From Ciona intestinalis (taxonomy: Eukaryota; Chordata; Ascidiacea; Phlebobranchia; Cionidae), in the NCBI RefSeq assembly GCF_000224145.3, contig NC_020167.2, positions 1,478,690 to 1,542,689 of the forward strand: a stretch of DNA of 64,000 nt. The letters are read 5' to 3'. Numbering within the stretch: position 1 is the stretch's first letter; the number at the start of each line of letters is the position of its first letter. Made by a program: the position numbers and the translations under genes. Below, piece by piece: positions 1 through 13,100 of this stretch. The notes beneath the pieces were generated by a model. That model did not search any database, was not told the DNA's origin, and saw only the letters and a program-made list of their open reading frames with translations.

Positions 1-2762
1 ATGATTTATAGAATTTCCCAGAAATAAAACAATATAGCTAAGTTCTAAACGCATGTGCAACACTAGTACACCCTGTGCGTGTATAACACACATGAGCAAG
101 CACAAATTCCGTGAAGCATTGCACGATACTTTGCGTTATAAAGATCAAGGCAGGCTAGTTGGAAGTATCAATTCGTGCTGTTTTGGCAGTCGCGTCGAAA
201 CAACATTCAAATTTTGACGCCTAATTCAGATCAACGTCACGTCAGGAAACAGCGCTTGTGTCCGCCATTACGGATCCCACAAAGCGTAAATCGCCCATAC
301 AAATGCATGGTCGGCGTGTGTTTATTTGGTTCTTGTAAGCGATACAAAGTTAGAAAACATGTATAGCGTTTGTTTTAACATTTAAAATATAAGTTCCAAT
401 ATAAATCTTGGTATATAATATTAAATCCAAGAATTAATGTGGAGTAAATTGTAGTATTTAGACTGGTTTTTAGCGAACAGTGTGATTTACGGTATACTTT
501 ACGTTGGCGATTAATACTAGCAGCAATCAGCTTAGTTTACATAATAATATATGATCATACCTACGAATCTACAGAGCCATTCTTCACTACATTTATTATC
601 CAACATTAGTGGACATGCAGCTCCTAACTATGCTTAAGTACCAGCAAATAAAGTAATCGCGTGTTTTGATTTAAATCCCTGGAACCTAGAAAGGGTGGCT
701 TATTTATTCAAGGAGAGGACCAAAAATAGTGACTCAGTATCGTTTTGCTCAATGTCACTTTGGTATTAGGCAAATTTTACAAGAAACATTAAGTTTCGTT
801 GCAGGGTATACGTGTTAAGTTTGTGAGCCAAAAAGCAAAATCTAGATACACCAGTATATGTTAATAATATGCGTTTTGTTTGTTATTTTATATTTTAAAC
901 ATGCTCTTTTATCTTTTTGGTTGGTATACTTGCTATTTTCTATATTTGTTTTCTTTTTTTAATCGATTAAGTGTTCAATAAAAGTTGATTATGTCGGGTT
1001 TATTATTGTGATAAGATATAACGTTAGTAGAAAGTCATTTTTACTCGCAGAAGTGCTTGGTTCTTGAAATTTCGCAACATTTAGACGAAAAACAGCACCC
1101 AGCAATGTCAAAATGCTATGCCGTGGGATACGTAATGTACGTTACAGACGTTGGAAAACAAAGACTCATTGTTTTACAGTCCGTTTCCCAACTTAGTCTA
1201 TACCAACGTCTATACCGGTCTATACTAACTTTGATTCCGATCAGAAACAACTTTGAAAGAAACAGTAGTGGAAACGAATTTTCACAAAGCTTTGCGTTCT
1301 ACTAGGTTCAATATTTTGCCGTGTCCCCTTACACTTATATGTAGCAGACACATCGCCAAACAATTTAAAGACTTCTTTAATGATTAACTGGACAGAATAG
1401 CAACGTCTAACGTGCAAAAGCTTAGTTTCACGAATAATTTAGCTTACATACGAGTATTTTAGCTGCATTTCTAATACATAATTTAACTTGTATAAGACTA
1501 TAGTAAATCGTTATACGTTATTCCTAAACATACATGGTTTCCCTTTACACAGCAAACTTTCTAATACACACGCTTTATTTGCTGACTTGAGAAAGCGCTT
1601 ACACCACCATCATAACCGATATACTGTCTCACTTGTTCTGTTCAAATTGGACTGACCAAACCTATAAGCTAAACTTGTTTCTGCTTACGCTATATATTAT
1701 TGTACATTTAAGCGATTCTAAACCGTACGTGTGGGCTATGGGTCTAAATCATTTGATACTGCGCCTCGTTGCCTGTTCAGAATACACGGAAAAACCGCGG
1801 AAGCGAGAATAATGATTAGGCCCACAACGTAGTAACCTTCGTCAACAACAAAGTCCTGCTGAGTGTTGGCTCATATATACAGATGATTAGGTGCCACGGG
1901 AAGGATCGAAAACGAGTTTTATTCGAGTACAATATAGCTGGCTGTCAAACATAGCTTCAACTGAAATCACACAGTTAAATGGAGTAACATACAGTTTGTT
2001 CTGTTTCATTGCATATTACTACTGCGCTGTTAAACATTAAACAAAGGTAAATATCACCCGAGTTTAATTAAGCATTGTACATGCAAAATCTATTCTGCAA
2101 AAAATACTCTGATCCAGTTACCAAACACGCCTGTAGTCGCCCTTGAATAATCATGACATTGTCTTCCGGTTTATCGGCACGACTGGTTTGCTCATATTAA
2201 TTTGTAAATTTGCTTTACTCTTGTATTAAAATAACTTCGGCAAATCAGGTTCAGTGTTATTCTGGACAGCTCACTAGAATTCTGAGATTTCGAAAGCGTC
2301 GCAGACCGTGTTAAACAAAAGTGTGGACCATTAGTTATACAGCTATGGTCACGCTCAGTCGAGCAGCACGGTGGGTCTGTGTGTCTGGATATTTTCACGC
2401 AGGGCCAAAAGATAATGGCCGAGGAGCGTGAATGATACCCATTCACCGCGCAAAGAAAGGCGCTGAATAAACACATTCCCATACAGCTTCATCGCGTCAC
2501 TGATCTAAGAGAGCATATAAAAGTAGTGTATTACGCAATGGCCTTTATATTAAAGTTACCCCGACACATTAAAGATTACACGTGATTCAGTGGTTATACA
2601 TTGTCGACATGCTTTGACCCGCATGACGTCATTAATACGGATATTGACCTACGCGATTACGACAACCCACTCTTGCATTTGAATGCTAATCGTCCAACGG
2701 AGAAGACATAAGATAGACAAGTGCATACTTTGCAAGTTGACTGTCTGATATCTTTTAGTAGA
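1..2762. other. Intergenic stretch with no supported gene
   Basis: I see no convincing exon chain here. Open frames of 60-100 codons occur on both strands, but none has flanking splice signals plus a recognisable product. The DNA is AT-rich and unique-looking. The last few hundred bases are the probable promoter and 5' leader of the acetyltransferase-like gene that starts at 2763. Confidence 0.5.
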
Positions 2763-3746
2763 ATGTCTATAAAAGTCATATACAGAAATCTCAACAGAAA
2801 GGACGCGAAAGCGGTTGCGCGGTTGGCGTGTTTGGAGCTATGTCATACAGATCCGTTGTACAAGTATATGTGCATGACGGAGGCTGATATACTTCCATTC
2901 TTTAGAGTATACATCAAAGTAAGTTATTTAACATTTTAAAGGAACATAATAATAATAAGGAGTGTTTAACCAGCACTAGGCAACGAATTACGCAGCAAAT
3001 CGCTATGTTGGTTGTAAAAACTAGTGACTTAAGTTTTTATTTTTAGACGATTATCAGTCACAAGCTTTCCATTGGAGCGTTTGATAGGAAAACAGGAAGA
3101 CTTTATGGCTTCGTATTGTGTTCACATGCAAATAAACAACTTCACCGAGATGTTATTGATGGCCTTAATCCAATAAAACTGAACAGGATTTTACGAGTAC
3201 GATTTTATGAGTTACGTTTATAGATTACATTTTGTCTACTTCTCCACCAACCTGTTGTTTAGATAATGGACAAGGTCAAAGATCTTGGAAAAGGGTCAGA
3301 AGAAGCGGAGCTTTTCGAATCTTCCGTGCTGGTCGAGCTGGCTGTTTCTGAACGATGCTTATCCGATACCCCTGTTGACAGAGAACTGTGTTTGAGGTAT
3401 GCCAGACTTTTATATTTTAATAAATTTAGCACGTATTTATATTGTACTATTTTGTATATATAAAATAGATATGACTATATACACAATACGGGTGCTATAC
3501 ATGCGTATTCATAGAGTTCATCAGAAGGCGCGAAATCTGGGAAAAGCAGTGCTCTCTGTGGCAACCGCGTTTGATTCGCAAGCACTACTGCGGTTGGGGA
3601 ATGGCCGAGTGCTGAAATCTATCAGCTATAAAACATACAAAGACAAAGACGGCACATCACCTTTTAAAGAGATGCCAGAACCCGATGTAAACATTGAATT
3701 CTGGGTTTTAAGTGACGTAGGCTTCGGAAAACCTTCGTCTCTATGA
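2763..3746 (+). CDS. GNAT-like N-acetyltransferase (arylalkylamine NAT-like)
   Basis: Four exons join in phase: 2763-2918, 3047-3196, 3263-3396 and 3515-3746, giving 223 residues. Each intron has a GT start and AG end. The N-terminal half (SIKVIYRNLNRKDAKAVARL) and the segment GAFDRKTGRLYGFVLCSH resemble the first strands and helix of GNAT enzymes, which move an acetyl group from acetyl-CoA to an amine. The C-terminal part, with a tyrosine-rich strand and a DKDGTSPF turn, resembles insect arylalkylamine N-acetyltransferases. The usual acetyl-CoA loop (R-G-x-G-x-G/A) is not visible: the equivalent stretch reads HQKARNLGKAVLSVAT. The family call is therefore from overall layout, and activity is uncertain. 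ATG 2763 is the first ATG in the open frame that fits the fold. Confidence 0.6.
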
Positions 3747-4518
3747 AAGTAAACAGCTCGTGTTTCGTTAGCTTTATCGATTTTTCAAATAACCCTTATT
3801 TAAGATTATACATTTTGCGTATATGTACAAAACCTACATTTCTTCTTAATGCTGAGTAATACTGTTGTAAATAACGAAAGTGAATGTAATATGTCATAAT
3901 ACAACCTGTCTAGTATTACAAGCGTGCCACTATATTGTTATAGCTGTTAGGTAATTCGAACGCAACGGAAAATGAATAATGTAGGTTGTACATGAATGTA
4001 GAACGCATCATTTATCACAACTGTCCGGACACGGCATTTAGTCAAAAGCCTACTACTGTCTTCCATTGTATATTTCGTGATTTATCAACTTAATGGGAAG
4101 AAGTCACGTTAAATGCGATGTTGCACAAACTAATCGTCATTCAACTAAAATAAACACATCGCGTGGCACAAGCATCGCAAATGCCTCTCTACAGCCCGAG
4201 CTTGTTTCACAGCTGAAATTTGCGCAGGCGTCTTATACGCTGATTATTACGCGAAGGGCGCGGGTGTTTTTATTATGAATGAAATTAAGCTCCACGTTGA
4301 TTCTCACTGAAACCACTGACGTTGATCGAAGGTTATCGTATTTAACACGAAATTTTCTCGTTTGATAAACTTGGTCAAGTCTGCACTTTCCAAATGCATT
4401 CAGCGATTATGACGAAACAATTAAGAAAAATAAACCTTGAGACATGGCTTAGTAACCAAGTCCACACACAGATAAAATTAAAGAATAAACATAACTTGCT
4501 ACGAATAGTTTTCTCAAG
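3747..4518. other. Intergenic region between the GNAT-like and FAM92-like genes
   Basis: This holds the 3' end of the acetyltransferase-like gene and the upstream region of the BAR-domain gene, both on the plus strand. I see no coding exon. Short open frames at 4093-4278 and 4394-4624 have no splice context or recognisable product. Confidence 0.5.
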
Positions 4519-5852
4519 ATGGAAAATCACGAAGAAGCAAATGATTCCAATCAAAAGAAACCTTTGTCATCTGATGTTCCTCTCGAACAGCTTAAAAATA
4601 TCAGAAATACGATTCTGGACCTAATTAGTACACCCGAAAAGAAGAGAAAGGAGCTGGTTTACTCTCTTGAGCAGATCATCGTAAGACGTCGTAAACTTTT
4701 GGAACGAAACCGAATCATGATTGAACAAATAATTGGTTTGGCCAACTACTTTTCGAATCCGCTCACGTCGTTGCTCGGCATTTCAGAAGCGTTAAAGTCA
4801 ACCACACGTCATTTGTATACTGTTGAAGCTTATAGAAAAACAAGCCTTGAACGATTGGAGAGCAAGCTTTTGGAGGACTACGATTCTCGGGCATCAAAGG
4901 AATTCCCAGCTCTCAAGGAAGATGTAGAGACGCTGTTAAAAGATGCGTCGCGTTGCATCTTAGAAGAATCGAGGGCAAAGTACAGTTACGATAAGGCGTG
5001 TACTATAGGACCCATGAAGTCTTCATTAGGAAGTAGCTTTCACTCTCCTTCCACAAGAGCGCTTAAACAAAGTAATCGAGCATGGATAGTGTCCATGAAA
5101 CTCGCAAAAGTTCAGGAGGCCAAGAAATTGACAAAAGCATCCGTGGACCGGGTTAACTTAAGGTTAGCTTTATATTCAGCACTATATTGTGCATGACCAA
5201 CAAAATATCCATCGTATCACCAGCACAATATATATGCCGACTACAATGACAGTCGAAAGGTAACAAAATTTAACTTTTCAGATACTCCGAAGCGGTAAAG
5301 AAAAGGACAAACGCACTTCACGAGTCTTTGAAGCAGTACATCGAGATCGACATGATTTTTCACGCCAAGGCACTAGAACAGCTGACCGAAGCCTATCGAT
5401 GTTTACACACGTGGAATAATGTAAGATAAAGTGAATGATAAGATAGATATGTAAATGACGTGCACGCATTATACAGCGATAACGCTTTAACTAACTACGT
5501 AAATGAGGCGTAAGAAATTTCCATGTAACAGGTTCCCGAACCTACGAAGAACGTTGATATCAACGATGACGTACCATCAACGCATTTGAGTAAAGTTGAT
5601 TTGAAATCGGAAATATTAGAGCAGAGGAGTGGGAGGAGCAACGAAGAGGAAAGTGAGGAGTGTGACGTATATGATGAAGCCGACGAGTTTGACGTAGAAA
5701 GTGATGACGAATTGCAAGCTAATGGGGACACCGCCGATTTGGTATTAAGTGACATAGACGTTTTAAAGGGAGTCGTGAATGATGTAATGGGTAACGGTAA
5801 AAAGCCGAATGGAACTTCATTACACGGAGAATCTTACTCGACTATGACGTAA
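4519..5852 (+). CDS. FAM92/CIBAR-type BAR-domain protein
   Basis: Three exons (4519-5162, 5282-5420, 5532-5852) join in phase to give 367 residues. Residues about 25-260 are a charged helical region expected to form a BAR-like curved dimer. The block YIEIDMIFHAKALEQLTEAY is very close to the end of the FAM92 (CIBAR1/2) BAR domain as I recall it. The last 100 residues are strongly acidic and disordered (DEADEFDVESDDELQ), as in FAM92 tails. FAM92 proteins bind membranes and, with CBY1, act at the base of cilia; that role here is inferred from the family. The N-terminus is longer than I expect for vertebrate FAM92A. A poly(A) signal lies at 5899-5904. Confidence 0.8.
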
Positions 5853-5898
5853 CAGACACCTCAGTGCGTCATAACTGTTTCAGTTTGTGAGGTCATGA

Positions 5899-5904
5899 AA
5901 TAAA
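5899..5904 (+). terminator. Poly(A) signal AATAAA of the FAM92-like gene
   Basis: AATAAA lies 47 bases after the stop codon. On the opposite strand another AATAAA (5920-5915) can serve the converging PDZ gene, so the two 3' ends meet or slightly overlap. Confidence 0.6.
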
Positions 5905-5914
5905 ATGCGATAAC

Positions 5915-5920
5915 TTTATT
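5915..5920 (-). terminator. Poly(A) signal AATAAA of the ALP/ZASP-like gene
   Basis: AATAAA on the minus strand lies about 135 bases beyond the stop codon of the PDZ gene and immediately next to the opposing signal of the FAM92-like gene. Confidence 0.55.
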
Positions 5921-6053
5921 CGGTTTATATTATTGTCAAATGCTGTAGCCAAAAAAATGAAAAGCAATTCTGCGTCCAAATTTAAGTTTATATTTACATT
6001 TAAAGTTAAACTTTCAAAGTAAAGGCATAACACGATACAATGCGATCCACGTC

Positions 6054-9000
6054 TTAGATTTTCAGGTCTCCGTTCTCATAGTCCAACAGCGCATCCAGTA
6101 TTTGAATAGATCTTGACTGAGCTGGAGTCGGCGTAGATCGCTCAGACTTGTGCACTAGCTTGAACACGGGTGTATTTGTATCAACTGGTACTTCCTGGTC
6201 TCTGCAGTGATGAAAATATTTTTTTAGAGACATAATTACGTCTTATGTTTAGTTTTGGATCAGTTATATACATTTTTATTGTTAACAAATTCCTGGAGAT
6301 ACAACAGACTAAATTTGTTACAATGTAGACTTACCCAAAGATAGATTGTGGTTCTGGGACATCTGCACCCTGCGCATGCGCTGTGGTGACGAGCGTGTTC
6401 ACGATCTGGTTGGCACTGTACATACCGACCGGTGTATTGTACTGGGCATGCACAATCGTTGCTGACACTGGACCCTCAATCTCAATAGGTTGACAAGGGT
6501 AAGCAGCTGCTGCAGCCTTCAGTGAATTACCGGGGTCAGTTCTGAGGAGAAGCAAAGTTAGTAACCTAATATTTCAGGCCACGGTAAAATAAAGAGGAAA
6601 AGGAACTAACAATGCCTGTCCTGGTTTCAATTTTAATCGAAGCTTGTTCTGTTTTCATCAATGTCCATGTTCAAAGAAAAGCAAGAAAGGAAGAAGAAAT
6701 GCAATAGAAAAGAAAGTTAGTTAGAAAAGTAGAATAAATACAAGAGAGTAAGATCTGGACAGCTTACATGGAGCCACGAAACTTGAGGTTTGAATTCCTG
6801 TGGCAAAGGCTTCGTCGGTTTGATTTGTCTTCTAATGAAATCAGGGACCTTCTTTTCTGGTTTACTGCAACCAAAAAATATTAAATTAAGAGGTTGAAAT
6901 TAGAGGATTTATTGCCAACCTTGACTGCTCGGTACATTCCTCTTCTTGCTCAATATCGACCTCTTGCGGTTGCACAGTTTTACGTGGCTTGGGCTTCGGT
7001 GCGACTTGCGGACTTGCACTTCGTTCACTGACGTTGTCAACGCTGAAAGCTTTCACTGGCGAAATGGGTTCATCGCCGTTGTGGAAGCTGCGTAAAATCA
7101 CCATAAAGATGGTTACAAGCAGCAAAATCGTTAACGATCAAATATTTTTCTCAAGATCTTGCAGCAAGATATCGCCTAATTAAGCTCTATGTATACTTGA
7201 TGCTGAGTGAGGGAGTGTGTGACTTGACCCTTATGCAAAAGTGATCGTGTGCAATCATGCATGTTCGTGAAGCATGTGCGTGGTGAGATGCGTGAAGCAT
7301 CTGAATTCTAACCAACCTCGAATCGTCGACTATAGGTTGCGAATTATTCGCACGACCACCAACTTTGATCACAATTCGTGGCATGTTATTACTACTTCTA
7401 TGGTTGCCATGGTTATCAGGAGGAATGGGTGGGGACTTTTTCTTCTTTCGTCCCATAATCTTTTTATCAACAGATCGCAGCCTAACCGATAAACGAATGA
7501 CCAACCAAATTTTACCCCAGCAGTTACAACGTTACTTATAAAAAACGTATATCGAAGACCAGTAAATGTATTCTTACCTTAACTTGCTTGACGGCCGTTC
7601 ACTGAAAAATAAAGTAATGCTTTAATATTTAGAATAAAATACAAAAATAACTTATTACAGCCGTATTTACCTGCATGGTGTCATTGCCAACTGGCTTCGT
7701 GGGCGTTCTCTGTTAACAGTTTCATGTTAAAATAAGTTTAATATTATATACATTTAAAAATAAACGCGTATGAGTTACATCACAGACTCACAATTCAGTT
7801 ACGGATGTGAAGTTTGATTCCGATTTTCTCTTCATCTGCGATGAGTGTTCGATCTCCTCTTGGCTGCACGAAATGTATTATGTTAACTTCATGTCATATG
7901 GCTCATATTCTGACCACGTGTATAGTAATTTGGGGTAAAATGGGACATGCTATTATTTCTTATCTCGTCTGCCCAGCAGTTTGGGTAATATAGGGCATTT
8001 TTAGGTGGTAAAAAACATTCGAAGAATTATATAGTCGTATCATCACGAATATATATTACGTGCTGAAGGTTTTTCCTCGTCTCCATCGTAATATTGTGTT
8101 TACGTTTAAAAAAGTAGTGTTCATGTACACATGTAATAGGGTGGGGGAAGATAGGACACATTTTCATTCTATTTTCTTCCCATTTAGTCGTAAACAAAAA
8201 CTATTGAAAAATTATAAAACCGTATCCTCACAACTCCCATAGACCGTTGTTTATTATTTAAAATATGATCTGGATATTTAGATATTATATGCTAAAGATG
8301 TCCTATCTTCCCCCATCCTATTGTTATAATATATATAAAAATCGTTCAATGTGCTGTAAACGTATAAACCGCAAATTAGTCCAAGACAATGAAGCGCATG
8401 AGGCCTGATTGAGAAAAAATGTTAATTTATACACCACGAGCAAAGTCAGCTGTCCGCACCTAATGTTATATAGGGTGCCACTGTTATGTCACGTGATGTG
8501 ACGTGATGAAACGGACAAAAATAGCCGACAACAGGTCTGCACTTCGTCATCAAACTACTGATTGTGAGAAATCAGTGGAAGGCGTTATTCTTTGCGACTT
8601 TAACTCAGTATGTGATTTATTTACATTTTACACGCCTTGGGTCAGCGGTTTCAGTATTTCCTGAACGTAAAATGTTGCGGTTGCTCCGAACGCAGTTCAG
8701 TGCATAGTACCACAAATACAATCGGACAAAAACGCGTCAAATGAAATATAAAACAATTTGAACCACATCACCGTTTCTTAAATTACCCTAAAACCATTTT
8801 CGTGTCGAAATCGACCAGAACAACCCTTTTCCTTACATCATGAGTTACACATTTATAGAGAAACTCCCCTCCCATACGTTAAATAACCGAATATCGGTTT
8901 GTTCATTTGAAACCACAGAAAAATGAACAACAAACCTCAAAAGAGTCAAATGAATTGTCCATCCTGATATCTTGACTTGTTCCATGATTTCTGGCAAGTC

Positions 9001-9332
9001 CATGTCGCTAATGGAGGTTCCGTTCAATGCCACAAGTACATCTCCTTGCATTACATTGGCCTGGGCAGCTTTACCACCAGGGGTGACCTGAATTTGTTTG
9101 TTGTGTATTTAAAACTAAATTATAGACCATAAACAAAAAAATCGAATTCTTATCATCATGTCGCACATTTTAAATTAATTCACAATGCAAAAGGTTTGGT
9201 ATATCTCGAATATTTACTGTAATGAAGTGTGTACGTTACCCTGGAAACGGTGACCGGGGTACCGTTAACGACCCCACCGGTGAGCCTGAAGCCCCATGGA
9301 CTTCCACCAGACATCGAAACTTCATACGGCAT
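6054..9332 (-). CDS. ALP/ZASP (PDLIM)-type PDZ protein without LIM domain
   Basis: Eleven small exons on the minus strand join in phase: 9332-9240, 9087-8936, 7863-7792, 7709-7671, 7601-7578, 7481-7317, 7087-6920, 6864-6768, 6648-6611, 6541-6335 and 6201-6054. The product is 400 residues. Residues 1-82 are a PDZ domain with the PWGF carboxylate-binding loop typical of the ALP/Enigma family. A basic, proline-rich linker follows. Near residue 300, VHAQYNTPVGMYSANQIVN matches the ZM motif that binds alpha-actinin. The end, SRSIQILDALLDYENG, resembles the sequence just before LIM domains in PDLIM proteins, but a stop follows and no zinc-finger LIM is seen. The protein would anchor at Z-discs or actin cables. 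The 38-base exon 6648-6611 is needed to keep phase. The donor at 8935 is weak. Confidence 0.82.
8136..8322 (+). mobile_element. MITE copy 1 (TA-flanked, about 187 bp)
   Basis: The copy begins with a GGTGGGGGAAGATAGGACAC-like end and finishes with its near-inverse, TGTCCTATCTTCCCCCA. It is flanked by TA-rich sequence and lies in a large intron of the PDZ gene. The interior matches the other copies (ACCGTTGTT, GATCTGGATATT). There is no coding capacity. A degraded relative may lie just upstream at about 7929-8020. Confidence 0.85.
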
Positions 9333-10137
9333 CCTTATGAACGCAGCCTAAAAGTCTAAACTTTGATCTTAAATTCTAAAAGCAACATAATCCCATTAAG
9401 TTTGCTCTATAAGTTACTAATCCGCACTTACGCAATATTGTTAATTTATAATTAGCAAAACTAAGTTTACATGACCATACGATGAAAATAGTAAGTAACT
9501 ACTGAAAGCGACCTTCAATTTTATAGGTCTTTCGATGTGGGCGAAGAAACCATTCTGATATGCCATGCAGAATAGAGGCAAAGGCGACTAACTGGTATCT
9601 GTAAAGTACATTGCAAGACGACATCTGCTGTTACAAGGCGTCATCACGCGTCATGATTGAAAAAGGGCAGCAAAGGGGGAAAGGTCAAGACCCGATTCCA
9701 TCAGACCAGATGATAAGTTTTGATTTCAGCAAAATCGTACCAATTCAATATTGCGTAAAGCAACTTTAAACTTATAGAATATGATACACATTATAATGGC
9801 AAATTTAGACATGGGAAAACTCCTTACAAGTACCCAGTTAAGATTTGAGAAAGGCCCTTCACCTCCAAACAAATGATTTTTGAACCAACAAGATATTTGA
9901 CGTCATAGCCACCAAAGCTCGCTACAAATCCGGGTATTCTCGACCTGATACAACTTTAAATCAAACCAAAGTCAACACAGCCCAGTTGCCAAGGTGATTT
10001 ATATGAAACTTTTTCATACGAGATAAAAATCAAGCGTTTCCAAAAACAGCGATGCTGACAACTGATAGGAGGCACAACAATGTAAACACATCGATCGAAT
10101 AGAATAAAAATATTATATTTCTACGTATGTTAGGTTA
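9333..10137. promoter_or_regulatory. Divergent intergenic region, PDZ gene and synaptotagmin-like gene
   Basis: This 805-bp stretch separates two start codons pointing away from each other, so it should hold both promoters. I see no exon, TATA box or CpG-rich block that I can place with confidence. Confidence 0.45.
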
Positions 10138-13100
10138 ATGGCGTCAACGGCGTTATATTCTTGGAGAACGGCCAATACTGACCAAGCTGTCGTGAACACT
10201 GGAGTTCTTCGGAACGAACAAATCGAAAGTAAAATACAAGCAAGAGGTAAGACAATTTACGAAAACTTTTAATAATGTGTGACTATATCTTGTTTACCAA
10301 CTAAATTAAAATGTTATGGTAGTTTTATAAAAAGGGCATTTACGTGTGTTTAGAATAACCTTCACTTCCAGATACTGTCCTGGAAGTTGTATCCCTCGCC
10401 ACTGTTGCAGTACTCGCATTCGCAGCGCTGTTGGTCTTGAGATACCGAAGTCACGTGACTGCTAGGTGGTGGTGCAGAGCAAATTACGAACATTTTGAAG
10501 AAGATCAGTCTTCCGTTGAACTTGACCTGAAAAATATGACTGGAATCAGGTAAATTGTGCGTTGGTGGGTTTAGGTTGAAAACCGTTAAAAGTCAAAACA
10601 TAAAGATATTTTTTTTATCCAAATGAACGGTTTAGTTTTTTTTTAATTTATGTACGCACGCGGTATTATAAGTTAAAATCTAATTTTTAGCAAGCAATTG
10701 GGGTATTGCGAGTGACCAGAAGCACTGATATATTTATGAAAGAATGAATATGAATATAAATATATATATATATATATATAATATGGTGTTAAATTATCCA
10801 CGATAAACCGCAGGGAAACCGTCACTGGGCCTAAATACAAATAAATAATTAGAAATAATTTAAGGAGAACTGTCCGATATTTTGAGTTTAGTTATATATA
10901 AAGAACGAAAATCTGAAAAGGTAAATAAAGCGCCCACTTGCAACAGAGCGCTGCGGTCGCCCGTCGGAATCTTTGCGGTGAAACCGAACATCAAAAATAA
11001 ATAAACTGAGTCGACAGAAAAAGCACCAGCCCGTGGCGTTATATAAAGGTAGTCGTAATGGGGAAAATCACATTTCTATCGAAGCGGTCGACAGCTTTTT
11101 CGCTTAGGTTAACCCGAGGTGCGCTTTATGTTTAGCCCAGTTTTGTTTCGAGTGTGTGAAAGGCCTCTTTGGATGGTATGTAGCCCTGTATTACTATTTG
11201 TAGAGACAACGAATATATTTTGTTCTTCAACGCAGCAATGTATTTCGACCTTTAAATGCGCAGTAAAACACCTGTCGGTGTTCGATCCGCTGAAGCGTCG
11301 GAAATGCCTTGTTTGTTCACTATACTGCGGGGTACAGCAGTTCTAATGTGGTGTTCGTTTAGACAGAAATCGAAAGCAAATAAAAGGTGATGGTCTATTT
11401 TAAACGAAAAATAAACAAATGTAGCAAAAGCGAATAAGGTGGTGGTACAATTTTAAGGGTCTTGCTGCAGTTTCAGAACCTTTCTGATGCAACAGGCGAT
11501 AAATTTCAGTTTCGTAACTTGCCAATGGCATATGCTATGGTACATGCTTTTTGGAATTCTAACCACTTCCAAGCTGCGCACGGCACTTCGTGTTGGCATA
11601 CCCACCAGCAAATAATTATAACCGGACAAACCAATAATATGAGTAATATTATTATACATCGTCGAGAACACTTAGTCTTGCGCTGTTGTTGACAAAGACA
11701 CTTCACTTGGTTATGAGTGGCCACATCAGTAGCCTAGATCCGGTTCGCTATTAGATGGTCAGTAATGCCAGCTTAATGTGGCGAAAATTAAGGACTTACT
11801 ATTGCATTGTGGCTAGCACGCAGTCAGGTTGTAGCCTCCGATATCTGCTGGTAATACATTGTAGACATGCTGGCGTGGGGTTTCTGTATTTAAGCATCAA
11901 CCGCGCTTTCGTAGTTATACTGGATGCCAAACCCCGCGGTGGTCGCGTAAGAGGATTCAAAGCTTTAGATCAATAGAGAAAGTTATTGTTATCCATATAA
12001 TGCGGCTTCATGTATTCGCCTCGGCTGGTAATGCGTCGTTAAGTAAACAAAGCAATATAACGATAGTACTTTGATGACGTAAAGCGGTTAGCTTTAATGG
12101 ACTTTCTACGGTGTGGGGTTTTAGAACGGATTTGTTGGTTCTTGTTCCAAAAGGTAGATGTGTGCGTAGGGAACATTAAAGGGTGTTGCAATACCGTAGT
12201 GGCACAGCGTGGCGTAACAAGGTGTAAAATACCTGCTATATTACCCTTGCAGAAAAATTAGGATTTTTACTAAACCAAGTTTGTCGTTGTTATACTACGA
12301 TAATGCTTAGCCTAAAAAGGGCATTTCAGCAGTTTCGTGAGGAAAGTATGCCCGGATCAACCACAGAGTAAGTTTTAATCCTCAAGTTTAATATTAGTTG
12401 CGACGTTTAAAACTAGTATTTTATACGCCTTTTTTGCAGCGAAAAAAGTGTGACAACATCGGTCGTGGTACCTGAGACACTGATCACCGCACCACCTTCA
12501 AGCCCACGGAAGACAACGCCGATTGCTATATCACCGGTGTTTACAAAAAAGGATAAGATAATACCATTTCAACTTCCACCCACCATAGAAAGCTTTCAGG
12601 TTCGTAGCAAGCTGATCTTCCAAGATATCGATGCTAATCAAGTTTTCCTACTGAAATATTGACAATAATCTTTATACTTATAATTGACTTAGATTATATT
12701 TACGGTACGAAAATATTGGACACCTATTTATTCTTTTTTCTTCTCTTTTTGTCAGATTAAACAAAACACATTTAAATAATTATACAACCAAATCCTCATG
12801 ATTACCACTGACCGTTGTTATTTTTTTAAAACGCGATCTGGATATTTGGATACTGGGTATGTGCTAAAGGTGTCCCATCGTAAACCCCATCGTAAATACA
12901 AACTAAATCAATTATAAAGGATTTTTGTCAAAATTTCAGTAAAAAAACTTGATTATCAACGGTTCAGTTGTGATATTTTAACTTGTAATTTTATGATTTC
13001 AGGTCCAATCCGATATTATTAATGGATCTCCCATCACCCGTTACCCTCGATCGCCAACGCTGTCACGTGTCAGTTTCTACCAATCGAATGATCGTTTATC

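Noticed and set aside
11453-11724. Small genes on both strands in the synaptotagmin intron (one with a hydrophobic helix)
   Set aside because: The overlapping frames on opposite strands have no splice or start context and resemble nothing known to me.
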